A stretch of 64,000 nucleotides of DNA, taken from Pampus argenteus. Taxonomy: Eukaryota; Chordata; Actinopteri; Scombriformes; Stromateidae. Location of the stretch: contig CM072864.1 of NCBI GenBank assembly GCA_036937835.1, positions 18,768,001 through 18,832,000 of the forward strand, given 5' to 3'. The position numbers were made by a program, and so were the translations under genes. Shown piece by piece: positions 12,850 to 26,518 of this stretch. The notes beneath the pieces were generated by a model. That model was not told the origin of the DNA. It did not search any database and saw only the letters and a program-made list of their open reading frames with translations. Numbering within the stretch: position 1 is the stretch's first letter; every line of letters begins with the position of its first letter.

Positions 12850-13055
12850 TGAGTACAAGCTCTCACTCAGGCTCATGAGGAAACAGTGGTGTTGATTATT
12901 ATCTGCTGAGAGCAGCACAACCCTCCTTCCAACAACATAAGCTTCCTCTCTCACTGTACACGTGAGCCTTGACGTTGCATTTATCTGATGTGAGACACCA
13001 GCCAGCCCATAACTGCCACCAGCACTATCGCATCACGTTATGCAACTGTGCAAAC

Positions 13056-13058
<3 letters not shown>

Positions 13059-13098
<40 letters not shown>
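13059..13098. repeat. (GT)20 microsatellite
   Basis: Uninterrupted GT tract of 40 bases; it accounts for the poly-Cys/Val and poly-Thr/His ORFs overlapping it. Confidence 0.97.
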
Positions 13099-13099
<1 letters not shown>

Positions 13100-14703
13100 T
13101 GGGCAGTGGACTGTAGCTGCTGCATGCTGTCCTCAGTGTGTGTGGACACTGTTTAAATGACGTTATAAATCTGCGGATGTAAAGCTCTTTTACAGAGAAA
13201 CGTGCCTGTGGTGATCCTAACGTCACTACCAATGAATTCTAATGGATTTTTTCTTGGCAGAAAATGGATATTAAAAATGCCAACAGAAAAGTCTCAAACA
13301 CCTTTGATGTGTAATATACTTGCTCAGTATTCATCAAAAAGTCATAACTTTGGCAAAATATGCTGTTCTACAGACACATTCAAGAATATATAGCAATCTT
13401 TTTCTGGATTATGATAAAACTACAGTCAGCTTTGAGCTATGAAACTTTATTTATTTTTTATCATCATCTTTTTTTTTCTCGTCATCCTAGGAGTTAGTTA
13501 CATTTCTTTTGTTCTACTGAAGGTTTGGAGATTTTTCACAAGACAGAGACCCTTGTGTTTACAGGTATATAAGTGAATAAATAAATTCCATAAAGTCCAT
13601 AAATCTGGGAGAGTGGGGGCTTTGACTCATGACCTCAGTAGCATATTTCTTAACATCTTGGCAGAGCTCAAAATCAATATAATTGGAGGGGAAGTCTTAT
13701 TTTAGAAAGAAGGTTCGAGGTTGCGTGACTCTCCTGACCCGGCCGGCTTCAAAATAACTCCACCCCATAAATTTGAGAGGAAGGATATAACTTTACACCT
13801 CAAATGAATGTGATCAGTTCCACCTTTCATCTTCAAAGCCAAAAAGGAGGGATCGTTAGTGCGGCAGCTCCAGAAGCAAAGGAGGGGACTCTCCTTCCCA
13901 CCTTCTGACTCAACATTATTAAGTGAATCCAGAGGAGAGGAAGGAGAGGAGGGAGAGGCATGCAGGCAGAGCAATGCAGCACTGCACAGTCACTCACAGC
14001 CCTACACAGAGCCCTGCAGATACACTCTAGTCCACGCTAAACCGCATGACTAATAGATGAGATTTGCTCCGTTCCTTCAACCTCACAGCTTCTAAAGCTC
14101 TCTTCATACGTCTCCTTTTATGCATCAGAGTCAGTCAGTTTTTTGTTTTTTTTTGGATCCCCCTCTGATCACTAATGCTACTAAAACGACGAGGTTTTTA
14201 TATTTCTGTTTTAGAAAATACAGCAGACTATTGACAGATGAGTGTCTCAGACATCTCAGCAGCAATTTAGCACACATGAATTACAGATGGAGCCTTGCTG
14301 GTAGCCTCAGATGCACCGTGATGATGTGTTTCGAATGCAAGAATCCAACGTGATCAGCAGCCTGAGGTGAAATGCAGATGTCTTCTCGTGTCTCATTTTC
14401 CCTTTATGTGGTGCCTTATTTTACACTGTCAGACTGTATCATATATTATATTATATTCTGTACCGCCTTGTTCTGGCTGTTCATTAAAGCTGATGATGAT
14501 ACTGTGTGATTTGTGAAACACTCAAGGCGCCATGTTTTTTGTAGCTGTATCATTCAATTGCATGTAAAAATATATAACGTGTCTTGTGCGTCATTTTATG
14601 AAATGTTTCACAAAAATTTTTTAAAATGCATGTCGCAGCCAAACATTGCAGTTTGTAATGACTGAGGTGAGAGTGGAAGGATAATTCTCACCACTAATGT
14701 AAT

Positions 14704-14752
14704 GCAGCTAAACCAACATACAGCTGGTTAAGCTGCATGTTGGTTTAGCTGC
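14704..14752. repeat. inverted repeat, 16-bp perfect arms
   Basis: GCAGCTAAACCAACAT (14704-14719) and its exact reverse complement (14737-14752) flank a 17-base loop that itself contains paired AGCT words. It can form a cruciform or RNA hairpin. Possibly part of a transposon terminus; origin unknown. Confidence 0.85.
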
Positions 14753-17700
14753 TGTGGGCTCCTGAGGACCACCTGTGTTACACTCATCTCATTTTGCGAT
14801 TAAAAAAACACACAACCCATTTTGAACTCATCAACCACTGGCCACAAGAGACCGTATTTTCTGCTTCCCACCTCCTTCGTCTTATGGCACACTGCTCCCC
14901 TGAAGGCGTACTGACTCCAGCCATCTGCTCAAGCTCTTTTTTAGCTGTGATATCGCTTTGACAGAAGCCTATTTCCACAATAAACTCAGGATCTATATAC
15001 CTGTCCACCTCCAGGATTCCCACTCCGATGCTTCCACTGAGTGAGATTTATTTCCTGTACATGATGCAGTGTGTGTGGGGGGAAAAAAACATGTAAGGAG
15101 ATCTCTAGTTTTTGCATATGTCACATGTGAAGAGGAGAATACTGTGGGAGGAATTCAAAAGTGTTCAGTCTATGGGCTAGACTCAAATATAACCTGAACT
15201 ACAGGAAATCTTAAATTTACATGCAAAAAAATGAATGTAAAATGAGTAATTAGGATGTTCTTCATTTTAAAGCCTCTATGAGTAGAATTTATTCGTGTGA
15301 ATGTCATAAAGGTATACGCCGTGTGAAAATATCAGACCAAAAGGTTATAAATGTAATCACTATTTATGGATCGTATGTACAATTTATCACTCTCGCCTCA
15401 AAATATCAGGGCAGCCTATAACTGGCTCTCTGAGTAACCAGATTCTAGCTGTGTGCATCATGTTGACTGAAATAAGCCGAAGTGACTGCTGTTGCTGCAG
15501 GAACAGTTTATACTGCCAACTACAACGATGACACAAGTGGTACAGCCGACTGACTGCAATGGTCTCTCAAACATTCAAATTCACTTTCTTTATCTAATAT
15601 TCCATTTTCTAGCTTCTAGTCTGAGTTGAGATCTTTCTTTCTTTTCCATTTTAACCCAACCCACTACAGCGGGAATCTCAGTCCTTGGATGACTTTAAAA
15701 ACCTTATAAAAAAAAAACCCCACTTCCTTGAGGAGGTTGGGGAGGGAAAAGAAAGATGCTCAGCCAGCAGCAGCTCTGGCGTTGATTAATGAAACAGACT
15801 GCAAGCGCTCAAGTTCAAAGCTATATTTATTACTCGGTTTTCTTCTCAGCAGATGATGGAGTCTCTAATCTGAAAACATAAACTCCTCGATATATTTAAT
15901 AAATAGTCTAAATCTTATTTGTACGACTCTTCCTACATTTCCTCACGCTGAAACTGAAACGTGGTTATCTAACATGTCAAAAAGGATCTTTCAATTAAAA
16001 TGCCTCATCCACAACAGGCCGCCGCTTCAGACCAGCGAACCACCGGATAAAGTGACATATTGTTTAATTATGCTAATCATCAAGATTTTATCACGTGGCT
16101 GTGTGGAAAGTAAAATTACACCCAACACTAACTGCTTTTACAAACTGTGTTGAGTATTTATATATTTGCAATACAAAAATGTTTAAAATGCATTTCAAGT
16201 CTTAGAGAAACAGTTCACTGGCAAATTCACCTTCACCAACCTAATAACAAAAATCTCTGAATACTACTTTGTTGTTTGTTGTCTTTTCGACTAAAAATTC
16301 TTTCGTTTTTGGGTTGTTACCAGATACTATATATGATTGGAGCAGTGAAGCAGGTGCAGCATCCCACTTGAATGCTGGGAATGCATAGAATGACTCAGGA
16401 GTTGGCAGAGCAAACACTCATCACACCACTACTACAGTCTGACGGTAGCCTATAGGACCCTGACGACTGCTCTGACATTGTAAGTGTTGGCTCAGAGCAG
16501 ACACGGACTGCTGACTGCTGAGGAAAACTTACTGACCTTGTCCAGCCCAGAGTTGAGGTGGAAGACATAATTAGTGGAATTGGCTTAAATGTGAACCATC
16601 ATTATGTCTAAAACACTGCTGACCGTCTCAGTGGAATTTACCAGCTTTATAAATGGGGCCAGATGGACCTGCTGTGGCTCCCGGGCTTTAACATTAGAGA
16701 ACGGTCCTTATCATTTGATTGTGGGAAAGTGAGCATGTTTTGAACATCACGTTAACTGTTTTTGTACTGTAAGTGTTTTGTATCAATCACTAATTAGACC
16801 ACAAACAAGGTTCTTCTTTCTGTTTCATTTTTAATTGACGGTATGCAATTAAACTAAGAAATCCATTAGTGAAGCTTTCAATATTACTTCCAGTGTAGCT
16901 GTGTTTGCTGCTTTTTAACTACACGTGCAGAAGATAACACAAACTACAACAACTAACAAGATAACGCAACTAAAAAGTTTTTAACATTGTTAGCTTCACA
17001 AAGGGAGATAATTATTGCATGACTTTTGCATTATATTAGTTTGTAGTTTACACATGCTGTGTGACCTCCTGAAGGTTTTGGATTTTCATTTTCTACTGTT
17101 GAAACAAGTCACATCGTTACTGTAAGTCCACTTTAACCCTGAACATGAACACAAGGTTTTATTGTTGAGCCCTTGCTGATATTAAAATTTCTTTTCATTT
17201 TCCCATCAGGGTCATCTACACAACAGCACCCTACAGTTTCTTATTTAAAGACCCTTAAGCACGGTGGCTGCACACCAGCGTCTGGAGCAGCTCATTATCA
17301 CGCTCTGTATGACCTCCATGTAAGAATTTGCAAATGCAAATGTCAATTTCTATCGACATTTCCATTTGTCATGTCGAGCTTTATTGGCATGAATGGAAGA
17401 GAAGAGCATTTCAGAACATCAACGAGCTGATGCTGATGCACAGTAATGAACCAACTGAGTCTTATGCAACAGTGTGATTGTTGACTGACATGGCAGCACC
17501 TGCTATCATCAGATGACTGTTTGACCAGCTGGTTATCTGCACTAAAAGGCATCTGAACATCTATTTATTAACATATAAACTATGTATTTTCCCATTTGAC
17601 AATCACCTCTCTCTCTCTTTGTCACGCACACATGATTGAGGGGTGTGTACCCTTCAATCATGCTCCCGCAAGGTGGTTCTGAGGTGTCACTGTGTGTGCT

Positions 17701-18643
17701 TTTATCTGTCTGCAGGTGCTGTTGCCATAGCGACAATAGATGAAATTGTCAGTGTGAATCATGAGTTGACTGTCAGCTCACTCTCTGCCCTTAGAGTAGG
17801 TCCTGACCTCCTCGGGGTCCCTTGAGAATAGTGTGCCAAAGAAGCCAATGCGCACTCTTTTTTACCCACTTTAGCTTCTGCCTGCTCTCGGCTCTCTGTC
17901 TATCTCTGACACCCGTATCCTCGGGCCTTCCACTTAAAATTAGAGAGCAGCTGTCCCTGGATTATCTTATCCTGAGACAGATTCCTAGAATACCCGCGAC
18001 AGAATTATCCTGAGGGTGATGCAGGGAGGAGGAATGAAGCTGGTGGCAATTTTCGGGTGTTGGTGTATGTAAATGCCTATTTTGAACTTTGACAGTTGCC
18101 TGGCATTGGCCTGGCAGGCATGACTGCTTGTTAGTTTGTGTTTATATATGAATGTGCCATTGAGGGCGTGGTACTCAACCTCCCCTCTCAGAGCGTGTGG
18201 TTTTTTTTAGGATTGAGGCTGGAATCAGGTTTAGGTTTAGGTCAGAGGTTAGAGGTTAGGAAATGGATTGAGTCAATAAAGATGGGCTTGTTTATGTGTT
18301 TACTTGTGAGTGTTAATGTGTGCATATTGTCACTGTGTGGTGATATGGTGACCTTTTAACTCACATTTTGGGATTTTTCTGATTACAGTTTCAGGATTAC
18401 AAGCTCCTCTGAGGATTGAAAACTCGTTACAAATTTAGGATTTACCTAAACATGTAGCAAAACCAATTTAAATAAAAAATAAAAATAAACTTTAGCCAGC
18501 AAGTCAAAATTAACCCTAAAGAGGTTTTTGAGACAGTGCTAAACGCAGTATGTGCATGTCTGTGGATTCATATGTGTGCATATATCCGTTTATTTTTGTC
18601 TCTGTGTTTGTGCACTTGTCACTGGGAGTATGGCTGTATTTTT

Positions 18644-18648
<5 letters not shown>

Positions 18649-18677
<29 letters not shown>
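18649..18677. repeat. (GT)n microsatellite
   Basis: Uninterrupted GT tract of 29 bases. Confidence 0.95.
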
Positions 18678-18679
<2 letters not shown>

Positions 18680-20337
18680 CCTAGGTTTCCTAACAGAGCA
18701 CCAGTGAGAACTGTGACAGCTTATTTACAGTAGTGTCCCACAGGGCTGGCCAGGCGCTCTATGGAAAATATATGTAAACCTCTTGTGAGCGTAAACATGT
18801 AGAGGACTTTCAAAAAAAAATAGACATCTCTGAGCAGGAATCACATATCTACTATTCATCTCAATCTGAGCTCCAACTGTACAAATATGGCAGCATGAGG
18901 AGCAGGCAGTGTTTAATGAGACTGTGTGAGTCTGTCATTAGTGCAGGGAGAGGTGCTGGATTATTGATGCCTCTGAGCTTCTCTGCTGGGCTTATTCCTG
19001 GCTGTCTCCTCAGGGAAGAGGTGTGCTCACTCACCTCCAACCTGGATGACAGCCCGGCATGAATTACCTTCCCCATTCACCCCTGCTGACACTGCAGCTA
19101 GAGCTGGCAGCTATGCATTTTAATATGGAGACAAGTCAGGGAGAAACAGAGGAAAGAGAGGCAAGTGGGAGAGAGAATAGCAGATGTGTGTATATGTTTG
19201 TTTATTTTTTTAACAGCTAGAGAGATAAAAAGACAAAAGAATGAGATAAGATAAGAGATGAGAGGAGAGATGAGGTCTAGTGAGTTGAAAATCAATAAGT
19301 AAAAGGTCATGTAGAAAGAGAGAAGAATGATACCTTAATCCTCCATTAAAATGCAGCAGCCAAAATCTTCCTCATCACGTGAGGTCACAGCGGATGCCTG
19401 CTCTAATGCACGATGGGAATAGTTCATGCAAAACTTCCATTTCTTTCAGTTGACACACACATTTTAAAGGCACACTGTGTGTGTGTGTCTGGTGATACAG
19501 ACATAGACCTTATATATAATATATAAGCATCTTTATGACCTGTGATTTGGTTGATAAGATTTGTCTTTGTATAAAGAAAAGAAACTCTTGTTTGGCAAAT
19601 AACTCAGTGGTAGTGAAAATGCATCCAGTGTATTCATAAGGCTATTGATCATGAAACGTGGCTTTAGGATGACCAGTATCACTGTCTGTACCTGCATGGA
19701 TATTAATGAATCAGGCCATATAGTGCATGGTATTGGATTAGAACCAAATTATGTAGTATTGTCCACCCCGACTGTCTCTGTGCAAGAGTAACAGAATCTG
19801 ACCACCAGCACCTCTAAAGCTCCCTGATTAACGCATTTTATCTTCTTTAAAACCGAAGTATAAAAACAACAGTTTGTGGTTTTCCAGGACACAGTGACTT
19901 CCTGGAGTTTCGTTGGTTGCCCGGTAATGTCATGGTGACAACAAGACTCCAGGCAAGGAAGTGAATAAAAAAAAACTTCCCAACTATTCCTCCAACTTAA
20001 AGCCAGCACAGACATGCAATCAGCAAACCGCTATGAAGCTTGAATGTCACTTTTTTAAAATGGTTTCTCTGTCATTTGTATTCACACCTAACCTGTTTGG
20101 TTCAATTAAAATAAACTCAGGTGTATTTGCTGCTTAGTAAGGTTCGTTGAGGCTGGCGTGAAAGTTGTTAATTGAACAGTGACACGGACACTGGTGCTGT
20201 TCATTTAAGGGGTGAAAGCAGACAAACCAACCACAGGATTTTATGATAGCAGATATGTGATTTTAACGTTGTTTCAAAAGGTAATTACTAATAAATCCAC
20301 CTGCCATATAATGAGGAGTTATGCAACTTATGTTTTG

Positions 20338-20351
20338 GTAACCATGGCAAC
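20338..20351. promoter_or_regulatory. X-box (RFX-type) motif, intergenic
   Basis: GTAACCATGGCAAC matches GTNRCC-N2-RGYAAC. It sits immediately before a CA repeat and about 6 kb upstream of clstn1. A function is inference only. Confidence 0.4.
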
Positions 20352-20354
20352 ATG

Positions 20355-20357
<3 letters not shown>

Positions 20358-20390
<33 letters not shown>
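20358..20390. repeat. (AC)n microsatellite
   Basis: AC tract of 33 bases. Confidence 0.95.
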
Positions 20391-20393
<3 letters not shown>

Positions 20394-23385
20394 ATTTCTT
20401 CCTGATTAATAGGTCAAAAGCTGTTAAAACCGCTGTGCTTCTCTGTCAGTTCATTAAGTCCATTAAAAAGAGTGTGACAGTGACAGTGATCCCACAGTAA
20501 TGAATCATTACTGTTCAGACGCCTCCTTTTCATCCTGTCTCTACCTGCTAGTTATTATTCACAACATGCACTTGATTTGAATGTTAATGTGCTTGTCTGG
20601 TATCGCTATTTGTGTAGTTTGTCGTTTGCTGTTGGGGGACTACAGTGGGAAAAAAATCCATTACGCACACTTGTACTGTCATCAATAAATTAAGGTGTGT
20701 AGAGTCACAGTGGATTTCTAATCGTCAAATAAATCCAGTCAGTCAGTCAGCGGGGACAAACAGTGTAATCAGTAAGTGCATCACTAGCAGTTTAACTTGG
20801 ACAAAAGTCAGACTTTTGTCAAGATCGACGAGATCTATAATAAATTACCATAACAATTAACCAAATGGATGCATTAGGACTTTCCACCCTCTTCAGCATT
20901 ACACAATGCTGATTCTGATCAGCTTGGCCAGCGTCTTTTAAAGAGGCTAAAAGACCTCTAACAATAATCACACACAACAAGCCGGAGAATCATGTGTCAT
21001 GTTTCATCAAAGCTCAAAGTAATTTCCGGCCCCTCCAGCTTTTGTCAGCAGGGGACTCATGAACTAACGCTGACTGTGATCAGGGGTATTTCAATTGCTC
21101 CCGTCTGCATTGCTGACCTGGCCAGTTAATAATCACTGGTCTCAGTTAATAGCAGGCTAACAACATAATTAGAGCAGCCAGGAAGCATGATAGAAACATT
21201 ATAATGGGACCTGAGACCCTGATATGTCTGTGATTTACCCCCTTAATGCCCCAACAGCAGATTTAACTGTGTTTGTCTGCGTGTACTCCCCCACGGGCTA
21301 GATCCAGCTTTATATCACTGGACGGGATCGGATGCTGGTTTCAAGAAGGGAGAGAACAAATAACCGTCGTTAGACACAACTTGCAAAGACAGTATTTTAC
21401 TCTCAAATGCTTGAAAGAAAATGAGGGGAGATTGAGTTCATTGAGTTCTGCTTTTAAAACTGTTTTGAACCGTTTTAGATTCTCCACAGATATCCTATGT
21501 TATCATAAAGTTTGCCAGGATCTCTCAGTCTCAGCTTGCTCCCAACCGCACTGCACACCCAGTCAGAGACATAGAGTACGCCATGCACTGGCTCCAAGCC
21601 ATTTTTAACCTCCTCCACTTTAATATCACCCACTCACCATATGAGCCTCCTTCGAGGGGAATGAGGGAGCAGACTGCTCAATTCCGCTGTCTGGACAGCA
21701 GGTTTCTTCATATACACAAACACAGGGGCGCAGATTTTAATCACAGACGTGACTCAAATTGGGGGTTGATAAAGGGTGGGCAACATGTCTTTGGTCTGTG
21801 TGACTTTTCCATGCAAGTGTTTTATCCGTTAAATGGAAATGGGGGAGTTGACGACTATGAAGATTGACATCGACAGTATACACAATTCTGTTGCTACTAT
21901 ACCTAGATTTAAAAAGCAACAACTTGACAACGTCCAATGTATCTATAATCATTAGCTGCTATCCCCAGGGTCTTCATTTGCAGTGTTCAAAATGGAAGTC
22001 TCTCGAGAGCCGACCTATCATCGATGACTGACTGGACTCGTTCTGACAGCCATGTCATTGTTGCCCCTCCTAAACTTTTCGAGGCAATAAAGCCAAGGAG
22101 GAGAGAGTGTGACACCGGCTTGAACCCTCCATGTACTATGTCAGAGGTGACCTTCTGTGGGGGTCAGGGGTCAAGGTCTTAAAACAAGAACATCAAAATC
22201 AGGACTCCACAGTCCCCTCTGAGCAACTTGATCCCCATCTGGAGGAATCTACCACACATGGGTGGCAAATGGAGACATTCTCATTAATGAACATTGATTT
22301 AATATTCGATTTCAGATGTACATTATGAATGTATGAATGCAAACCAAATCAAACAGTGATAAATCTCAAGCATGACTCTCATGAATATGGATGTGACTGA
22401 AGGTGCTGACTGAAAACTTAATCTCCAGGGTCCTTAAGCCCTTTAGAGGACTGAAGTATTCTGTGAGGTTATCAAGCCTCCATCTGTCTGATTCCCACTC
22501 ACTCCCGCCATGTGTTTCAGTGCCCTGTTCTTATATCAGTAACAATGGGGCCTGAGAGACAACTCAAACTGTTGGCTGTTGATAAAGGGCCATATAATAC
22601 CCAGGGACTACTTCACAAGCCAAAGAGTGACACGACATAATACTAATGCTTTGAAGGATTTTATAAAGAGCTTGATAAAGAGTTTGCATACTGAAGGTAG
22701 GGAATATGGATCGCAGCTGTCAGGCTACATCAGAAAACATTTCTTCCAACAGCTTCTCTGTTTTATAAACCAAAATAGTCAAGCAGGATTGTGCATAGCA
22801 TCAATATGGAAATGAAAAAACAAACAGGGAAATAAATAGATTTCTTGTCTCACAAGGTGAACTGCAAAAAACCTGCCTGTAGTACTGACAGGAATTATAA
22901 TATTGTCTCTGATAAATGAGGTTTAGTATGGAAAAAAACTAAAAACTGACAGTACATTTTCAGGACATTCGCAGTGAGAGTGTGTGCACATAAGCTGCAT
23001 GGTGGAAGAGCCGCTGGTTAATAAATGACTGTGAGCGACGGCCCAGGCTATAAGATAAATGAGAGCAAGTTAAGTAGAAGGGAATCAATCACAGAGGGTA
23101 CGTTTTAAATGTCCCCCAATGGAGAGTGTATGAAGGCAGCTTTAAAGGTACACGTACAGACCATATTTGGCTTTAAAATTTTATGTCATAGAACTTTATA
23201 ACATCCACAAAATTTTTTAAAGTGAGATTTACTTTCCCTCCCGAGCCAAGGATTTTCAAAATGTATTCATGAGCAAAGTTAAAAAGACATCCATACTGAA
23301 TGAGAAAAAAAGATCGAAGTCTCCCTGTATGTGTGATCCTTATGGATTCACGAGGCAACGCGTTTTCAGAATTTGACAGAATATA

Positions 23386-23425
23386 TTTTGGATGATCAGA
23401 TAAAGAAATGATCTGATCATCAAAA
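23386..23425. repeat. inverted repeat / hairpin
   Basis: GATGATCAGAT (23391-23401) pairs perfectly with ATCTGATCATC (23411-23421) across a 9-base loop. Pairing extends through flanking TTTT/AAAA with one bulged G. Confidence 0.8.
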
Positions 23426-24132
23426 TTGACATGCAGAGATATAATCCTCTGAAATAACTTCCCTCAACTCTTCTCTTGGGCCAATTAAATACTTTCTCAA
23501 ACATATAACATAACATATAAATAATTTGGTCTGCATCATTAAGATAAAATCATGTTTAAAGTATCCATTATGAAAAGCTTCAGACTTTCCAAACAATCAC
23601 CATCTGAGTCAGATGACTCATATGTCCAATAAAATCTGTGGAAAGGAAAACAAAACAGAAAATGAAATTCCTACATCCTCTGGGAGCTGGAGAACCAAAA
23701 CTCTGCAGCGGGTAATGAAACAAGTTGCAGTCTAGACACAAGACAGGAAAGAGAATATTAAGATGCTTAACGGTAAGAACTGCTTTGATTCCTGTGATAG
23801 CAAACTCATTTTCACGCTCTGTCTGCTGCCAACCACCCACCACGACTGCAGCCAACAGCAATGTGTCCAACAACATGACTCCTACTGAAAATGTCCAACC
23901 CCCGTCGTATCGAGCCCCGTCCACACTGGCAGAATGTATATGAGGCAGCAGGACGGAAACCGAGGTGGACGGAGGATTTTGAATAAGCCATAAGGCAGTC
24001 GTGACCTTTGACTATCCTAATAATGTGGTGTATCTAATCCCCATATCTTAGTCTGGGGGCTCGAAAGGAAAGCTCAGTATCTGAGATGGATGGCAAAGTT
24101 AGACTGCTAAGAGGAGGAGGAAAACATAGCTG

Positions 24133-24174
24133 CCTATCTATCCATATATCCATTAATCTATCCATCTATCTATA
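24133..24174. repeat. degenerate (TATC)n tract
   Basis: Tandem tatc/catc units with interruptions. Confidence 0.7.
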
Positions 24175-25416
24175 GAGGAACAATTAAAGTCCTGAAACAA
24201 TACACAAATTATTATCTTGTGTGAGAAGAGGGCATTTTGTATCATAAGATATGAAAGCTGCCGAGCTATGTAAATGATCACCAATAAGCCTGCTTTCACA
24301 GCAAACAAACCATCAACAGTCATGGAAGGAGTAGCAGTCACTCACAGCAGTGGCTGAGGTGGTTTGGAGGAAGTAACACCTCTGATTATTCGCTGATGTT
24401 TCACACCTAATCCACCAAACCCTCCTATTGCCTTGGCCTATTGTTCCCCAGAGGAATGATAATGGCCGTTCTGTCCCTTCCCCAGAGTGCTGGACATCTG
24501 TGAGGATGGGGAGGGGTGTGCGTCCACTTTCTCCCGGCCACTTCATGTCTTGCCAAAGTGGAAACAAACAGGCATTGTGCTTCATCTCTGCTGCCATAGA
24601 CTGTCCCTGTTTATAGACTCATCACTTAATTGTGGCCTCACACAACTATGTCCATTCTCTGCTGTTTCTCTATGATAATTGCAGCGATTTAGGCTGGACT
24701 GAGATCTAATGCTTGCCCTGAATTCATACAGTTTGTGTTATTTTTATGTGTTATAGTGTACAAAATCACATTGGGGCATTTCATTATAAATGAACCTTTT
24801 CGTATGAGCCTCTCTGATGTGTAATAAGGCGATTCAAGATCACGTGCGTCTGATTTGTGTGACTAGCAGCCATATCAAGGTTGCTTGGTGATACGCAGAA
24901 AAGTGGTGCAGATGCTCGTAAGTCATTGTCTGATTGCAGTGCATCCTTTTCTCCTTAGGGGTGCTATCAGAGGGTGTTGATTAGATTGCAGCACTCGCAC
25001 ACATTAGCAATTCAAGGCCTTGCTTATTCTCACATTGCCATGCAATTCTTGTTCTGTGGTTGTTCTGCAAAGTGGGGAGTGGTTAACTCATAAATGATCA
25101 ATATGATGCTTATTTGTATTGAATGCTGTACAAGTCTCTTTGACTGGGATTATTTTTCTGAAAATTTGTTCTCCGTGGAAGAAAACTTGGGGGCACAATT
25201 TATACATGGATGTGCTTCAGATTAACAATTCCCATCTCGCCTATATGGAATAAAGGGTTAAACAACTATTTGGCTGCAGCTGGATTATCCAGCCAAGGCT
25301 TCAGGGCAACATGCTCGATGGGTCCCAGCTCCACCATGGATTCCCTCCACCCTGTGCATCTGCCTGATACCTACAACTTCCACAACTATTGACACAGCCT
25401 ATATGACCATGGGTTG

Positions 25417-25447
25417 AACAAATTTGCAATTAAATTGCAAATTTGTT
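25417..25447. repeat. 31-bp near-perfect palindrome
   Basis: AACAAATTTGCAATT and its exact reverse complement are separated by a single A. The arms are AT-rich and include TTTGCAAT-type words. Confidence 0.9.
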
Positions 25448-26209
25448 AGGTCTTCAGGCAAAACTAAAGCTTGGCTGGCCCTTGTTTCCCCCTGAGCTGT
25501 ATCTCTAAGTGTTGCGTTTACTTCAGTCATGCACTTCACATTATGATGATCACTGGGCACTATCCTCACAGCCTCTTTGTAGCACCAGAAGGCATTTGAC
25601 CCCCCCAGTCTGTGCTAAACTAGCTGCATGCTCCCACAATAACAGTATTGACGTCACTGACCATCGTTGGACAAATGTTGCTTTCAGGTTCTCCTCTTGA
25701 GCTCCGATTTTCCACAAGCTTCGGTTGTCTAGCAGAAATCTAGAAGGTCTTCAAACCTACATTTTGGCTCACTGCCCTTCTTAAAGACAGAGCTGTATGG
25801 TCACGCAATAAAGCAGGCTTTTATCGTATCAGTTAATTTTGTCCTTTAGTTGTGCATATCCCTAATTTGAATAACACGAACCAATTGACACAATAAACTG
25901 GGAGCGGTTTTATAATTGTTGCTGTTTTTTGGTTTTAGGGCCTCAAGGCAGTTGCCCACTTTGCCCAGTTGATAGTCCAGCCTGGTCCTAAAGTGTTTTC
26001 TTTTGTTGGTTTAAAATGGGAAGTCTGATCTGAGTCAAGAGTCAAATAGAGTGTAGTGGAGTCAAATCCCCATTTGATGTTACCCTGTTATTATAACCAA
26101 GTAAAGATGTTTTTATTTTGTTGTGTGTGTATCGTGATTCGGTGCTGAGATATTACGTAAAAACCTGTCGAAAAAGAGCCTGCAAGGTTCACTGCGCTCG
26201 GGAAGTGGT

Positions 26210-26436
26210 TTAAACACATGTCTGACAGTCCTTGAACGCACCAAGCTGCAAACCTGCGAGAGCAGCGCTGATTGAAGAGAGCAGAGCGGCGGCGGCGACG
26301 GCCATCTTAGAGCTACCGTGGTAACCGGGACTCATCTTCTGGATTTTAATTTTCTTGTTAAAGAAACATTTCGCCCGACTGACGAGGGAAGAAGAAGGCT
26401 GTCTTTTACTTCGCCGCGGTTGAACTCGAAGTCGGG
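26210..26436 (+). promoter_or_regulatory. clstn1: clstn1 promoter / 5' UTR region
   Basis: A local GC- and CpG-rich patch (cgcg, ggcggcggcgacgg) in AT-rich surroundings directly upstream of the clstn1 start. It contains GCCATCTT at 26301-26308, the reverse complement of the YY1 core AAGATGGC, which often lies just downstream of the start site in CpG promoters. No ATG occurs between there and the clstn1 start. The transcription start was not determined. Confidence 0.6.
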
Positions 26437-26518
26437 ATGCGGTTCCGAGGGAATACACAATTTGCATCCGCTGTCGGTCTGGTCCTCGGACTATTATGTG
26501 CGGTGGAGGCAGCTAAAG
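26437..26518 (+). CDS. clstn1: clstn1 exon 1 (start, signal peptide)
   Basis: Encodes residues 1-27 plus one base: short basic start (MRFR) then a hydrophobic signal core ending ...CAVEAAK. It is the first ATG after the CpG-rich leader, with G at -3. Donor aaag|gtaact. Confidence 0.93.

Larger units (their letters stand above)
10411..26209. other. intergenic region between ctnnbip1 and clstn1 (15.8 kb)
   Basis: I find no coding exon here. ORFs of 60-111 codons exist on both strands but have no recognisable domain, and several only reflect low complexity. The region holds the listed microsatellites, palindromes at 11260-11275, 14704-14752, 23386-23425 and 25417-25447, and an X-box motif at 20338-20351. 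It may contain clstn1 distal enhancers or a non-coding transcript, but the sequence alone does not show this. Confidence 0.7.

Noticed and set aside
12969..13232. ORFs with poly-Cys-Val or poly-Thr-His across the GT repeat
   Set aside because: Produced entirely by the (GT)20 microsatellite.
18229..18260. Telomere-like ttaggtttaggtc..gttagaggttagg
   Set aside because: Too short and irregular to call an interstitial telomeric array.
21273..21608. 111-codon plus-strand ORF in the intergenic region
   Set aside because: No family recognised, low-complexity and Cys/Ser/His-rich translation typical of non-coding sequence, no promoter or polyadenylation context.
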